From Candidatus Izemoplasmatales bacterium (GTDB lineage Bacteria; Bacillota_I; Bacilli_A; Izemoplasmatales; Hujiaoplasmataceae): a stretch of DNA of 64,000 bases. Below are positions 26,901 through 36,613 of this stretch, in pieces. The notes beneath the pieces are model-generated. The model had not been told where the DNA came from and did not search any database. It saw only the letters and a list, made by a program, of their open reading frames with translations. The DNA lies in contig JAQUZN010000001.1 in NCBI GenBank assembly GCA_028691315.1, forward strand, positions 145,238 through 209,237. The letters are read 5' to 3'. A program made the position numbers and the translations under genes. Numbering within the stretch: position 1 is the first letter of the stretch; the number at the start of each line of letters is the position of its first letter.

Positions 26901-29900
26901 TGTAATCGGTCGATCAATATATTCTTTTGGAATCGGCGCATCGCTTTCTTCAAGATCAGTACCTTTACCAAAGAAACTTTTAATACCATTAAATATAGAT
27001 GCTCCAAGACCTACAGCACCTCTAATCGTTTTCTTAATATTACTTTCTCTCTTCTTAGCAACTGAACTAACTAAAGTACTTCCTCTGCTTAATAAAGTAT
27101 TTCCAGCACTTGCGGTATATGCGGCTTGACCAAAGTTTTCATTTGTTGATCCACTGTAAGTATTGTCAACCCCAGCAAGTGTTTCACTGCTAAGAGAAAT
27201 CATATTATTTAATAATACAATCGGAAGCATTAAAGCTTTCTCATACATTGTGAGGAAATGAGCTAATTTACCTCCAATGGTATCGGTGTTAATTTCACTC
27301 TTTACTTTCCAGTAATTTTCAAGATCTGTTTTCTCTACATTTGTTTTTGTATTTTCGTGCTCTGCATCAATAATCGGTAATGCTTCATTTAAAGAAAACA
27401 TCATATTTATCATTGAAGATTCAGAATTATAAATCATTTGTTCAGTAGCTTCTTCTAATAATCCAGCAGGAGTTACAGTTTCTTCTCCTGTTTCATTATA
27501 AGTAGCATCATTATAAACATTTGAAGATTCAGAACCTGTATTTGATCCTGTAGTATCCGTATTTGTAGGATTATAGTTATATCCCCAAGCTGACGCCACA
27601 TTGCTATTTACGTCATCCCGAGTAGCGTTCCCTCCAGTCATAGATGTCGTACTTGAAGAATCATAACTACCATCGGTTGTTTGATAATTGGTGGATATCG
27701 CTTCTGTAGCAACATCTGTTGGATTATAAACCTCCATTGTTTCTACAGAACTTGTATCGGAAGAAACATTTCCTTGTCCACTATTTTTAAAATCTCCACG
27801 TAAAGTTTTAATTGGGTGGAAAATAGCATTTTTTATTTTGGTGCCAATTTTATCTTTTGCTAAATATTCATCTACATTAAGATTTGTACCGTTCTTGATA
27901 TTATAATCTTCAACTTCTTTTGCTAATTCAGATTGCTGTTCTCTGATATCAGCGACTGCATCTTTAAAGAATGGAATGTTTTCAGCTATATTTATTGCCC
28001 ATTCAAACAACGTATCCAAAGGAAGTAATCCAAACAAGAACGTGTCATTCAGCATAGATATGGCGCCTGAGATTAACTTCTGTACAAACGTAGGTTCTTT
28101 GATATTCATGTACTCATCAGCTTTTCTCCAACCACTAATAAAACCAATAACAGCGAATGCTATTGTTGCGATACCAGCAGTTCCAACCAATGCGGTTACT
28201 TTTGCGGCTGCTTTACCAACTAATTTACCAGCAGTTTTTCCAAGATTTGCAGTAACTTTTGTTACAAGAGACTTAGAAAAATTCTGTAATGTTTTTTCTA
28301 CTGATTCTTTTGATAAACCTTTAGCTGCTCGCTGAACTATCTTTACAACTTTACTATCTTTGAATATTTTAGGAACTGTATCCGTAATCTTTTTAATAAG
28401 TTTACCAATCAACCCTTTATTGGCTTTGGAAGTGGTTTTTGCAATTTTACTTTGGACTTTTCCTAAACCTTTTTTACCGATTTCTGACATTTTCTTTCCT
28501 AAAGTAGTATCAGCAATTTTAGAACCAAATTTCTGTATTTTTTGAACTGCTTTGGAATTCTTTACTTTATTAGCCGCTCTACTGGTAAGTGAAACATAAT
28601 CTTCAGCTTTTGCGATATTCTTAGAACCAACCAGACCAGAAGGCATATGTTTCGCGCCAAAATTACCAGCAGCATTAATACTTTCGCCAACTCCAGCCAT
28701 CCCAGCACCAAGCATTGATTTGGCTCCTCGGAACATCCTTTTCCGAATGAAACCACCTTTAAAAAGCCCACCAGTCACTTTTTTAGCATTCTTCTTGGCC
28801 ATCTTAGAGCCAAATTTAATCAATCCGTTAGCAATACCACCAGTTCTGCCACTAATTACAGCACGACCCATAGCACCAGCAACTCTTTTGCTAGTCGACC
28901 ATTCTCCTCTACCATAAGCAGTGCCAAGAACACCTTTACTATTTTCAAGCTGTTGATCATATGAGATTGATGAATCTAATCCCAATTCTGCTGCAATATC
29001 TGGATAATTTAATATATCTGCGCCAGTAACTACATATTCAGTTCCATCTGAATCTATATCCGTGCCAATAACGACATCATCACGATTAAGTAGTTCACTT
29101 ATAGTCATTTCTCCATAACCATCGATTGTCACTACATTATCTTTAACTTGATTATAACTTTCCAACGCATTTTGCTGCATTGTTTCGTTTGTATAACCAA
29201 ATGCTTTTGGAAGATTCTGTCGTATAGCTCCTGAATTATTACGTCTATTACTACTGATATATGAACTAGTTTTGGCGGTAGCCTGGGTTGTTCCAGAGTT
29301 ATCTGATGATGTTGAACTGCTACTTGTAGTATTTGTAGTGATATTTGTTCCCGAAGTTTTCCAAGAACCAGAAACTTCATAATTCAAATCTTTTGGTTTA
29401 TTTACTGCTATATTTTTAATATCAGTTTTTTGACCTTTATTACTACTATAATCAACTTTACGATCCTCTTTATTGTTTCCAAAGAGACCTTTTAAGAATC
29501 CACCAACACCTTTAATTGCACTCATAAGGATTTGTGGAAGATTTGAAATAATGATTTCTACAACTTTAGGTGCAACATTACCCATCATATACTCAAAACC
29601 TGTTAAAAGATTTGGAAGTATTTTATCATTTAATAAATATGGAAATCCTTTCCCTTCAAAGTGTCCAGTCCCAGAGAAGAAATCACCTAAATAAGTAACA
29701 CCATTATTTAAATGATTACCGAAGAAATGACCAATTTTTTCCGGAAGTGTTTCCATTACCTCTCCCGTATGTTTCCATCCAGATAAAAATCCATCTTTTA
29801 AATCAGTGAATATAGGAAGAATCTTATCCTTGATAAATCCACCGATCTTAGGAGCAAATGCAATCAAACTGCCAAAGAATGCAGCTTTTCCAGCAGTTTT

Positions 29901-32900
29901 TAATATCTTAGCAAAGATGCCTTCTCCATCACTAGATCCTTCTTCTGCATTTTTTCCACCAAAGAAACTAAAGATTCTTCCAGGAAGAGATTTAATATTT
30001 TCAAATATCCCACCTTGTGTTTCATGAGCTTCTTTTAATCTCTTTTTTGTTTGGACGGTTTCTGTATTGGATTTATCTTCATGCCATCCTCCGTCTCTCC
30101 CTCGAATATATTTCATAGGAGATCCTTGAGACATATCCCATTTTACATTCGGATCATCTTTATCAGTTTCATTTGATTTAGCAGCACGTTTAATACCAAG
30201 CTTTGCTTTTAATTTATCTTTGATCCCGTGAATACGACCTGACATTCTAGCAAGGATAGACGGTTTTGCTCCAGCAGCAAATTCGGATTCATCTAACGCC
30301 TCATAACTAGCATCCATAAACCCTTCAGGATCTACATTTGCAAATTTATTGAAAATACTTGTAGATTCTGCTTTTGTCGGTTCTTTGTCTTCAGCAGCTT
30401 TTGTCTTAGTATCCTTTTGAGCTTTATCTTTTTTAGCTTTATCAGAATTTGGAAATGCTATTACATAAAGACTATCATCGATATTCTTAAGAGTTCCCAT
30501 AATATCTTTATGCTTTTCATCTAACTTTAATTCAACATTCCATGCTTTTGGTGAATTGATATCAGCCATAGCTTCTTTGGCTTTTTCATATCCTTCACCA
30601 GTACTAACACGACCTTTTACTTCACTTTCTAAATCACGTTGAAATCCGAGATTGGAAATATCTACTCCAGTTCTCTTTTGGATTTGTTGACGTAGAACAT
30701 TGGCTTTGGAGGCAGCTTCAAAAGATTTATTTCTTCGTTCAGCGGAGTCTTTGATGAGTTTAATAGCTTGATCTTTATAATCAGCCATCCTTGGATTGCC
30801 TTCTATAATATTAACGGCACCTTTCCATTCACCCCTCATCACCTCTTTCATAATCTCTTTACGATCATGATCAGAGATATCACCCCTATTCTGATGGGAT
30901 AATAAATATTTATCAAGATTTAAACTCTTAGCGGCTTCTTCTGCGATTTTTAAAACAGAACCTTTTTTCCCAAGTCTAGGGTCTAATCTTTTTGCCGCCG
31001 CTTGCATCTCTAATAATTGTTCTTCATCAAGAGAATCAAGCAACATATCCGATCTATTCGCATCTGATCCTGTAAGCTTAGGACCTCGGAATTTACGAGA
31101 AGCGTCTATATTAGCTCTCTCTAAGATTCTGCCGGATGCAACTCCACCAGCTTTTCCAGATTTACTTAATTGGCCTCTTCTTAAACTCCTACCCATAGCA
31201 CCAACAGCTTTAAATGGTGCACTCACAACCCCTTTAACCATATTGAGAGGTACACTTATTAACTTACCAATTCCTTTTTGTAAAGGTTGCACTATTTTCT
31301 TAATAGTATCTCCAATTGGTTTCATGATATGGGTATCAAAAGACGTCTTAATCTTATCGCCAATCCAATTACCCATATTTTTGAATTGTTGTTTAAATGG
31401 TTTTGCAGCTTCTTGTAATGGAGAGAATATTTTATCTTTGAACCATTTGATTGAATCGTCGAAGAATTTCTTCATTCCATTCAATGGGACTTCAAGTATA
31501 TTCTTTACGATACCAAATATACCACCAGCTCGTTTACCGTCAAAGCCTTCATAACCAAATAAAATATCTTTAAATTTATCAGTATCTGAAGCAAATCCTA
31601 AAGCAGATCCCAAGAACACATTCGTTGCAACTCCAAATGGACCACCTAAGAAACCAGCAATAGCACCAAGACCCATTTTTGGAAGTTTCTTTTTAAGTTG
31701 TTCTGGAAGTCCTTTTAGTTTACCATCTTCACCAAATAAAGCCTCTTTAATATTGTCATTGTTTTTAGCAAATCCAATTGCAGAACCTAAGATAACACCA
31801 GCAATCGGTCCACCTGGAACAAATGGTAAAATAGAAGTGATAGCTCCAACCGTAGCACCTTTACCCATATCTGGAGCATATTTATTAAAGTTATTGCTAA
31901 GATCTTTGCTTAATAATCCGCCTTGGTATTGACCATCTTTTTGCTCACCAAACAATAAGTTTCTTACTCGATCAGAATCTTTAATAAGAGAAATAGCAGC
32001 TCCAGCGGCAGCTCCTAATAATGGCCCTCCAATAGCACCAGTGATAAGTGATGCACCAGCCCCGATAACACCACCTGTAGTCATACCAGGAGCATATTCT
32101 TTAATATTCTCCATGACATCACTAATGGCTTCTTTTACATTATCAGAAGTATCTTGACCGATCTTATCTTTTACTTTACCAAAGAGAGCTTCTCTCATAG
32201 AGGATGTCTGTTCGATGAACTTATTCATCTCATCTTTCATTTTCCAGAAGAGAGATTCTTCACCTTCTACATAATCATCTTTCGATGATTTAGGTCCATT
32301 AAAGGCGGAGCGACGAACTTCTTCGACGATTGCTTCTTTATGAGCCGCATCTATAATCGATTGATCAACATTATTTGATTGAGAAGCTTTTTCTTTATTT
32401 ATACGCCTCTTAGCACTTTCTGGTAACCAAATTCCTCCATCATTAAAGTTAAGAATACTCTTCATAAATTTCTTCTTAGCTTTATTTTCATTCTTTTCTC
32501 TTTTAGCAATGTTAAAAGGATTTAAATCTGGAGGAATAATCATTTCGCCTTCACTAACAGCAATGATTCCAGTTTTGGTTACTCGATCAAGACCTTTAGC
32601 AGCATTACCAATAGAAGATTCTTTAACATCAGCCATTCCTTGAATGGTTTTATTATATCCTCTTCTATCTTTTTGTAATTGATTATAAATCTCGAAAATA
32701 AGATCATCGTTTTCTGGTTCTGAACGAAGACCTTTTTCCATATCCATTCGAGCTTTCTTAGAAGACTTACGATATTGGTCTTTTGCTCTACCTTGTTTAT
32801 TTTTCTTACCTCGAATTCCAAAGTAATCAAAAACTCCAGTAAAAGCATTTTTTATATAACTACCAACACCCTTAAATTCTTTCTTTACTTCTTGAACGAA

Positions 32901-35216
32901 TCCTCCAAGAATACCTTTATTTTGATCTTTATCACCAAAGAAAAAAGATCTTGTTTTATCGATCATAGTATCCAAATCGATACCGAACATTCCAAAGAAT
33001 TTATTAGCAGCATTTTTTACATTCTCTTTTGAGAATTTTCCTCTAATTGGATTGAAGATATTTTCTTTCATCCAATCATTAAAAGATTTAAAAGATTCTT
33101 CCATTTTATCAAAAACTGTTTTGATAAAACCTTTTTCTTCACCTTTTGCATCTTTTTTATTTTTCTTCTTTTCATCACCAAAGATAAAGGAATATATATG
33201 ACCATTGACTTTATCGATGATTCCACTAAGCATACCCATCGGTTTGCCCAATTTCTTACCAGCTTTTGTTTTATAAAAACTATCACTGTAATCAAGCATT
33301 TCTCCGGTCATACTTCCGACATCACTATAGTCAATTAAATTATATTTAAATACATCTTGTGCAATCTTATTAGCAGTCTCTTCATCAATAGTTAATCCAG
33401 ATGATTTCTTCGAGCTAGAAGTTGCAGATCCTTTAGTATTTTTATTCGTTCCTCTACTTCGTCGACCAGTTTTTGAAGACTTCTTTGATGTAACTTGCTG
33501 AGCAACAGCTTTCAAGTCATCTTCATCATACATCCCATTGAATAATGATAGCACTGGATTCATAGAGTCTTCTTCAATAGATTTCAATCGTCTATTATAA
33601 GAATCTCGACCCATCTGGTTATTGCCAGCAAATTGTAACCTCATACTCTTTGGGAGTTTTTCCCACATCTGAGTTAAGATCTTGAGATTTTCATCAGAAA
33701 ATTCACCGGACATTCCATAAGCTTTTGTACCACGTTTTTTATCAAATAACTTAGCATTCTTAAAATAATAATTAAAGAACTTCTGCATATCTTTATCGAA
33801 ATCAGATTCTCTTTTCTTATCACCTTTAAAGCTTACAGATTTCTTCATATCTTCAAAAGCTCGTCTCATATCACTATTTGCGTAATATGATTCATTTTGA
33901 AATACTCTACCAAGCTCTTCTCTTAATTCTGAGATTTTAACATATTTACCCGTATCATAATTAAACCGTCTTTCCTCTTTTCCAGATAGAGCTGTATAAA
34001 TTTTAGAAAGATATGTAGGAATCACATCAATAATTGCTTTTCTAGTAACTCCATCAAATGGGACAGCACCTTTCTCATAACCACTGGTGTTGATGCTTCT
34101 CTTTAGACCACCCTTGAATCCTAGCATATTAGCAATTCCTCTTAATAAACCATTGCTACTATCATCTAATCCCGTAATCTTCATAATGGCAGAACCAAAT
34201 GCACCCTCAATGGATTTATTTAATTCTGACATTGACTCTTTTAATACTTTAGGAAGAACCGTTTTGATTAAACCATCAGTAAGCCCTCTTAATGGAGCTT
34301 CTGCTATCATACTCTTTAAAGAACCTTGACTTAATAAGTCTTTAAACATATCAAGCATTCCACCAGAAGTCTCTGACATATTCTGTTTAATCAATTCGCC
34401 ATAAGCCTGCAAGTTTAATGCGCCATCTGTGAATAGATCACTAAACTCCTTCTTGTTATTTCCATAACTAGTTTTCTTTTTCGCATAGCGATTCTTCTCT
34501 AACTCTACGAGTTCTTTTAATAACTCATTTGTTTCTTGATGCATCTTACTAGAGTTCTCATAATAATCTCTAGAGTTTTTATAATGCGTCGTTGTATTCT
34601 CTTTCATATAATCGATAATCATACCGATATTTGTATTAACAGCTCCCATAGAGGAATGTAATCTACCAAAGATAGCAGCATTTTGATCTAAGATTGTCTT
34701 TGTGGATTGTCTTTGTGCTTCAACTTGATACTGAGCAGTTCTAGCCATAAGATTACCAATAGCATTCGTACTCTTCTCAGCAACAGTGTCTAAGTCATTA
34801 AAATCTAATCCACTCTCTGCACTAGGGGATGAAGAGATATTGATATCAGAACCATCATTAACAAAGATATCATCATTATCCAAACCAAAATCAAGATCAC
34901 CAAACATTTCTCGACCGGCTTCATCTTCATATTCCTTCATACGTTCTTTATTATAAAAATTACCTGATTTTAAATCACTCTTTAAATTATCAAGATATGT
35001 TTTAGCCAAACCACCAACTTCACTATCGATTGTTTTCGAATAGACTCCAGAGGCGGTTCCTTTAATATCTTTGATAGCTTTATATGTCTCCTTAAATATT
35101 CCTTCATTTGTTTCATAGAAGGATGTAATAACAGGATTCATACCTTTCATGACATCAATTGCAGAATACTTAACAGACTTTGTTAAGTTTCTAGTGTATT
35201 GAATCATATTCGCCAT
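23910..35216 (-). CDS. Giant tape-measure protein with four wall-hydrolase modules
   Basis: 3768 residues after GAAAGGAG. The first 1000 residues are helical and charged. Residues about 1040-1220 hold three similar Gly/Ala-rich hydrophobic modules, each ending in LFG. Long helical and hydrophobic sequence follows to about 2700. The C-terminal third carries enzymes. A C39-type cysteine peptidase has Cys2818 (DAGCAPAAATM), His2921 (NGHYIVATG) and Asp2939. A phage tail-lysozyme domain at about 3000-3125 has Glu near 3024 (NLAVESG) and GIGMVQW. A SleB-type cell-wall-hydrolase-like region at about 3165-3320 contains IANIAVHEQG. An NlpC/P60 peptidase has Cys3458 (GSDCSSTV) and His3521 (GHVEMYVGDG). 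The protein would set tail length and open the thick wall during DNA entry. At about 0.15 nm per residue the non-enzymatic part predicts a tail of roughly 400 nm, which is an estimate only. Confidence 0.88.
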   Translation of the reverse strand: MANMIQYTRNLTKSVKYSAIDVMKGMNPVITSFYETNEGIFKETYKAIKDIKGTASGVYSKTIDSEVGGLAKTYLDNLKSDLKSGNFYNKERMKEYEDEAGREMFGDLDFGLDNDDIFVNDGSDINISSSPSAESGLDFNDLDTVAEKSTNAIGNLMARTAQYQVEAQRQSTKTILDQNAAIFGRLHSSMGAVNTNIGMIIDYMKENTTTHYKNSRDYYENSSKMHQETNELLKELVELEKNRYAKKKTSYGNNKKEFSDLFTDGALNLQAYGELIKQNMSETSGGMLDMFKDLLSQGSLKSMIAEAPLRGLTDGLIKTVLPKVLKESMSELNKSIEGAFGSAIMKITGLDDSSNGLLRGIANMLGFKGGLKRSINTSGYEKGAVPFDGVTRKAIIDVIPTYLSKIYTALSGKEERRFNYDTGKYVKISELREELGRVFQNESYYANSDMRRAFEDMKKSVSFKGDKKRESDFDKDMQKFFNYYFKNAKLFDKKRGTKAYGMSGEFSDENLKILTQMWEKLPKSMRLQFAGNNQMGRDSYNRRLKSIEEDSMNPVLSLFNGMYDEDDLKAVAQQVTSKKSSKTGRRSRGTNKNTKGSATSSSKKSSGLTIDEETANKIAQDVFKYNLIDYSDVGSMTGEMLDYSDSFYKTKAGKKLGKPMGMLSGIIDKVNGHIYSFIFGDEKKKNKKDAKGEEKGFIKTVFDKMEESFKSFNDWMKENIFNPIRGKFSKENVKNAANKFFGMFGIDLDTMIDKTRSFFFGDKDQNKGILGGFVQEVKKEFKGVGSYIKNAFTGVFDYFGIRGKKNKQGRAKDQYRKSSKKARMDMEKGLRSEPENDDLIFEIYNQLQKDRRGYNKTIQGMADVKESSIGNAAKGLDRVTKTGIIAVSEGEMIIPPDLNPFNIAKREKNENKAKKKFMKSILNFNDGGIWLPESAKRRINKEKASQSNNVDQSIIDAAHKEAIVEEVRRSAFNGPKSSKDDYVEGEESLFWKMKDEMNKFIEQTSSMREALFGKVKDKIGQDTSDNVKEAISDVMENIKEYAPGMTTGGVIGAGASLITGAIGGPLLGAAAGAAISLIKDSDRVRNLLFGEQKDGQYQGGLLSKDLSNNFNKYAPDMGKGATVGAITSILPFVPGGPIAGVILGSAIGFAKNNDNIKEALFGEDGKLKGLPEQLKKKLPKMGLGAIAGFLGGPFGVATNVFLGSALGFASDTDKFKDILFGYEGFDGKRAGGIFGIVKNILEVPLNGMKKFFDDSIKWFKDKIFSPLQEAAKPFKQQFKNMGNWIGDKIKTSFDTHIMKPIGDTIKKIVQPLQKGIGKLISVPLNMVKGVVSAPFKAVGAMGRSLRRGQLSKSGKAGGVASGRILERANIDASRKFRGPKLTGSDANRSDMLLDSLDEEQLLEMQAAAKRLDPRLGKKGSVLKIAEEAAKSLNLDKYLLSHQNRGDISDHDRKEIMKEVMRGEWKGAVNIIEGNPRMADYKDQAIKLIKDSAERRNKSFEAASKANVLRQQIQKRTGVDISNLGFQRDLESEVKGRVSTGEGYEKAKEAMADINSPKAWNVELKLDEKHKDIMGTLKNIDDSLYVIAFPNSDKAKKDKAQKDTKTKAAEDKEPTKAESTSIFNKFANVDPEGFMDASYEALDESEFAAGAKPSILARMSGRIHGIKDKLKAKLGIKRAAKSNETDKDDPNVKWDMSQGSPMKYIRGRDGGWHEDKSNTETVQTKKRLKEAHETQGGIFENIKSLPGRIFSFFGGKNAEEGSSDGEGIFAKILKTAGKAAFFGSLIAFAPKIGGFIKDKILPIFTDLKDGFLSGWKHTGEVMETLPEKIGHFFGNHLNNGVTYLGDFFSGTGHFEGKGFPYLLNDKILPNLLTGFEYMMGNVAPKVVEIIISNLPQILMSAIKGVGGFLKGLFGNNKEDRKVDYSSNKGQKTDIKNIAVNKPKDLNYEVSGSWKTSGTNITTNTTSSSSTSSDNSGTTQATAKTSSYISSNRRNNSGAIRQNLPKAFGYTNETMQQNALESYNQVKDNVVTIDGYGEMTISELLNRDDVVIGTDIDSDGTEYVVTGADILNYPDIAAELGLDSSISYDQQLENSKGVLGTAYGRGEWSTSKRVAGAMGRAVISGRTGGIANGLIKFGSKMAKKNAKKVTGGLFKGGFIRKRMFRGAKSMLGAGMAGVGESINAAGNFGAKHMPSGLVGSKNIAKAEDYVSLTSRAANKVKNSKAVQKIQKFGSKIADTTLGKKMSEIGKKGLGKVQSKIAKTTSKANKGLIGKLIKKITDTVPKIFKDSKVVKIVQRAAKGLSKESVEKTLQNFSKSLVTKVTANLGKTAGKLVGKAAAKVTALVGTAGIATIAFAVIGFISGWRKADEYMNIKEPTFVQKLISGAISMLNDTFLFGLLPLDTLFEWAINIAENIPFFKDAVADIREQQSELAKEVEDYNIKNGTNLNVDEYLAKDKIGTKIKNAIFHPIKTLRGDFKNSGQGNVSSDTSSVETMEVYNPTDVATEAISTNYQTTDGSYDSSSTTSMTGGNATRDDVNSNVASAWGYNYNPTNTDTTGSNTGSESSNVYNDATYNETGEETVTPAGLLEEATEQMIYNSESSMINMMFSLNEALPIIDAEHENTKTNVEKTDLENYWKVKSEINTDTIGGKLAHFLTMYEKALMLPIVLLNNMISLSSETLAGVDNTYSGSTNENFGQAAYTASAGNTLLSRGSTLVSSVAKKRESNIKKTIRGAVGLGASIFNGIKSFFGKGTDLEESDAPIPKEYIDRPITEYQDPQEQRELRKKEYFVSQIDSPYSRQRFSIPGDTDIETVSDAGCAPAAATMAINLANKRGMTYKKETFGKAIKKALPFKAKDDGVTADYFIQQFADNGLSSAFISAGNPNSKEAVIDLLMRDRPVVLIGQNPGNTSKKNSPFGSNGHYIVATGMSPDGRYIYVNDPESKKANMMYPTEEILSSVTFGVAPVPKNKRLDARLAGSGIMKYLNAYRGQATAGKNNREKVWNYCRSKGLSEAAAAGIIGNLAVESGSPEIKLNAVEKGSGGGIGMVQWSGGRKTRFKEYCNSRGVSWENSDVDIQLDFMFQEIDSGAQWIWPSGGKYVGRDYPAKYNITFQQFKTTNDIDMATTAFCAKFERPFSDKAGLSNRLKHANDAFKEFTGKAVTGGEASVNFHKFTGLPESTYRGIANIAVHEQGSSIEGVKAEVSMLANRAELYSGNDLEKQAKSGWFAKGAQRFNNASGVSQDAVKWTKEVLVDGKRTLPMYIDEHDSVLDIASASGVSNIRDYTQYKQHETVIKNTLGSTYNYYSHPVKANGTDPFGYIGQDKRQKYGEGYYDVNGNAIGITSNESSSATGTTVSTESSWKNPKTILDIFSIVDDLAKAYGLNVGDDTNGETITEDKDGTTSSSGYKDAGSVSEQQQKLVDIMKNSEKTVKYSQPQRSNFKIENDKMVPTSNGYGSDCSSTVQGIYKHVTGVDVGSYTGAQLDNPNTTLIEDHNVGEKKIGPTISKLQLGDIILYGRPKGHVEMYVGDGRTMGQSGPTGAPGPFYAATEEVDGHINGGSANGHGYAQTRRLNQFMTGKGSGLLSKGIKSTSKAIKSIAGRGYQSSSRVGRLINKFSGGFSGKGSGIGSSLKDYSASNTNTYSATPYYNYTTSKSTSGDNIYETAVVNNNTSVSQTSNSEVLLVMLKTVIQLLVKLVDNSDNMKQIVTLLSQLVATVSTTNDNVAPKDRKAQSSALKMNLLNAINNSTQSNPDKELLDIINNMELLASQ

Positions 35217-35341
35217 AAGATCTATGAACTCCTTTCTCGAATATTAATCTTATGTTTTCCTCTCTTAAAGCTTCTGGTTAGATAAGTATGTAAGTTTTTC
35301 TAGTTAGGTTTTATTTTTTGTAATTATAGTATTTCTTACTT

Positions 35342-35365
35342 ATATATTATTACTGTGACATAAAT
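35342..35365 (+). promoter_or_regulatory. Candidate phage promoter motif
   Basis: ATATATTAT, then TACTGTGA, then CATAAAT, 66 bases before the MazF-like gene. It closely matches the sites at 58706, 56283 and 50625 and shares the TGTGA core with the 58706 site. Confidence 0.45.
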
Positions 35366-35430
35366 GGAAGATATATCCAATTACAAATGTCGAGACTAAT
35401 AAATAAATAAAAAACAAAGGAGGATGAAAC

Positions 35431-36267
35431 ATGACACAAAGTAAACTAGGTGATTTAATACCGAAAAATTTTACCGGTTATAAGTTTATGAGAGGTCAAG
35501 TATGGTGGATTGAGAAAGACGAAAATGAAGAGCAACAAAAAATGAAAAACTCAAATGACCACTTGATTAGCAAGAGCAGACCGTGGGTAATTATTAACCA
35601 TACTACATATGGAAATAAGGATATTATATCCGCAGTCCCACTCAGCAGAAATGCGGAACCAAATTTTCATCACCGCGTTCCATTAATGTTTAATGGTAGT
35701 GCATCTGTCGCTAAATGTGAAGAAGTTCAAACATTCAACAGATCTGATTTCACAACGTATATAGGAACATTAAATGATATTGTAATGGAAGCAATTTCTA
35801 GCAAAATAGCAAATCGTTATGGAATCAGTATGAGGCTACCATCTTTAAAGAATCTCGAAGATATCATTGATCGTATCATTGAAAAGAAAAATCTTCTCAA
35901 TAAAGGTAATGGTGTTAATGATAAGATCGTTCTTGATATTGTAGATAAACTTGAAGATTTGTATGATATTGAAAAAGAAAATTCTCAGCATATTAATGAT
36001 TTGCTTGACCAAGAAATTATTGATGATGAATATCAAGAAGAAGAAATTCTTATGAATGAAGATGATGAGGAAGAAGAAACAGAAATTATTCCAGCCAGTA
36101 AAAAGAAAAAAAGCGGTAAAAGGAAATATCATACATGGGATCCACCTATGATGAAAGAATTTTTACATTATCTTCAAACTAACGGAACGGCAGCAACAGC
36201 AGAACGTTATGGTATTACCAAAAGTACAGTAAATAACAATAAAACTAGATTTTTAAATAAGATTTAA
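35431..36267 (+). CDS. MazF/PemK-like domain fused to a C-terminal helix-turn-helix
   Basis: 278 residues after AAAGGAGGATG. Residues about 20-150 resemble the MazF/PemK endoribonuclease fold: RGQVWWIEKDE, then SKSRPWVIINHTTYGN, then AVPLSRNAEP, then CEEVQTFNRSDFTTYIGTLN. The Arg-Gly opening, the SRPwvI strand and the late 'tf.rsd....G.L' strand are all present. An acidic linker follows at 160-225 (DDEYQEEEILMNEDDEEEE). The last 46 residues (KYHTWDPPMMKEFLHYLQTN then AERYGITKSTVNNNKTRF) form a helix-turn-helix of the transposase/Psq type. No separate antitoxin gene lies beside it. It may be a phage-encoded mRNA interferase or a DNA-binding regulator built on this fold. Activity is not proven by sequence. 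Confidence 0.65.
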   Translation: MTQSKLGDLIPKNFTGYKFMRGQVWWIEKDENEEQQKMKNSNDHLISKSRPWVIINHTTYGNKDIISAVPLSRNAEPNFHHRVPLMFNGSASVAKCEEVQTFNRSDFTTYIGTLNDIVMEAISSKIANRYGISMRLPSLKNLEDIIDRIIEKKNLLNKGNGVNDKIVLDIVDKLEDLYDIEKENSQHINDLLDQEIIDDEYQEEEILMNEDDEEEETEIIPASKKKKSGKRKYHTWDPPMMKEFLHYLQTNGTAATAERYGITKSTVNNNKTRFLNKI

Positions 36268-36296
36268 TATTTATATTTTTAGAGTCTTGGAGAGGT

Positions 36297-36595
36297 AATA
36301 TTTCACTTCATCCTAACGATTCATGTGCGAAAAATATTTCAAGTGTTTTTAAAGATTCAATATAAATTAATATTTCAACAAAACTAAAAGATTCACACCT
36401 TCTTATCATTTCATAGTAAAGTAAAGATTCATCCAAAGGTAGAGTATATCTAAATAAAATAAAGATTCGTGGAAAAATAATATTTCTAAAGGTGGTAAAG
36501 ATTCATTTTATTTTAACTTTTCATAAGGTTCTAAAGATTCACTTTGTTTTAATATTTCAATAGAAACCAAAGATTCGCACCTTCTTATTATTTCA
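36297..36595 (+). repeat. 18-bp iteron array B (17 elements)
   Basis: AATATTTCA-type and AAAGATTCA-type 9-mers alternate every 18 bp at 36297, 36315, 36333, 36351, 36369, 36387, 36405, 36423 and 36441. After a 2-bp slip the series continues at 36461, 36479, 36497, 36515, 36533, 36551, 36569 and 36587. Most 9-bp spacers differ, but one block (CACCTTCTTAT then TAGTAAAGTAAA) occurs twice, at about 36396 and 36578. It lies between convergent genes and is followed by a terminator. It has the same polarity as array A and the opposite polarity to array C. Confidence 0.92.
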
Positions 36596-36613
36596 TAGTA
36601 AAGTAAATAAAAA

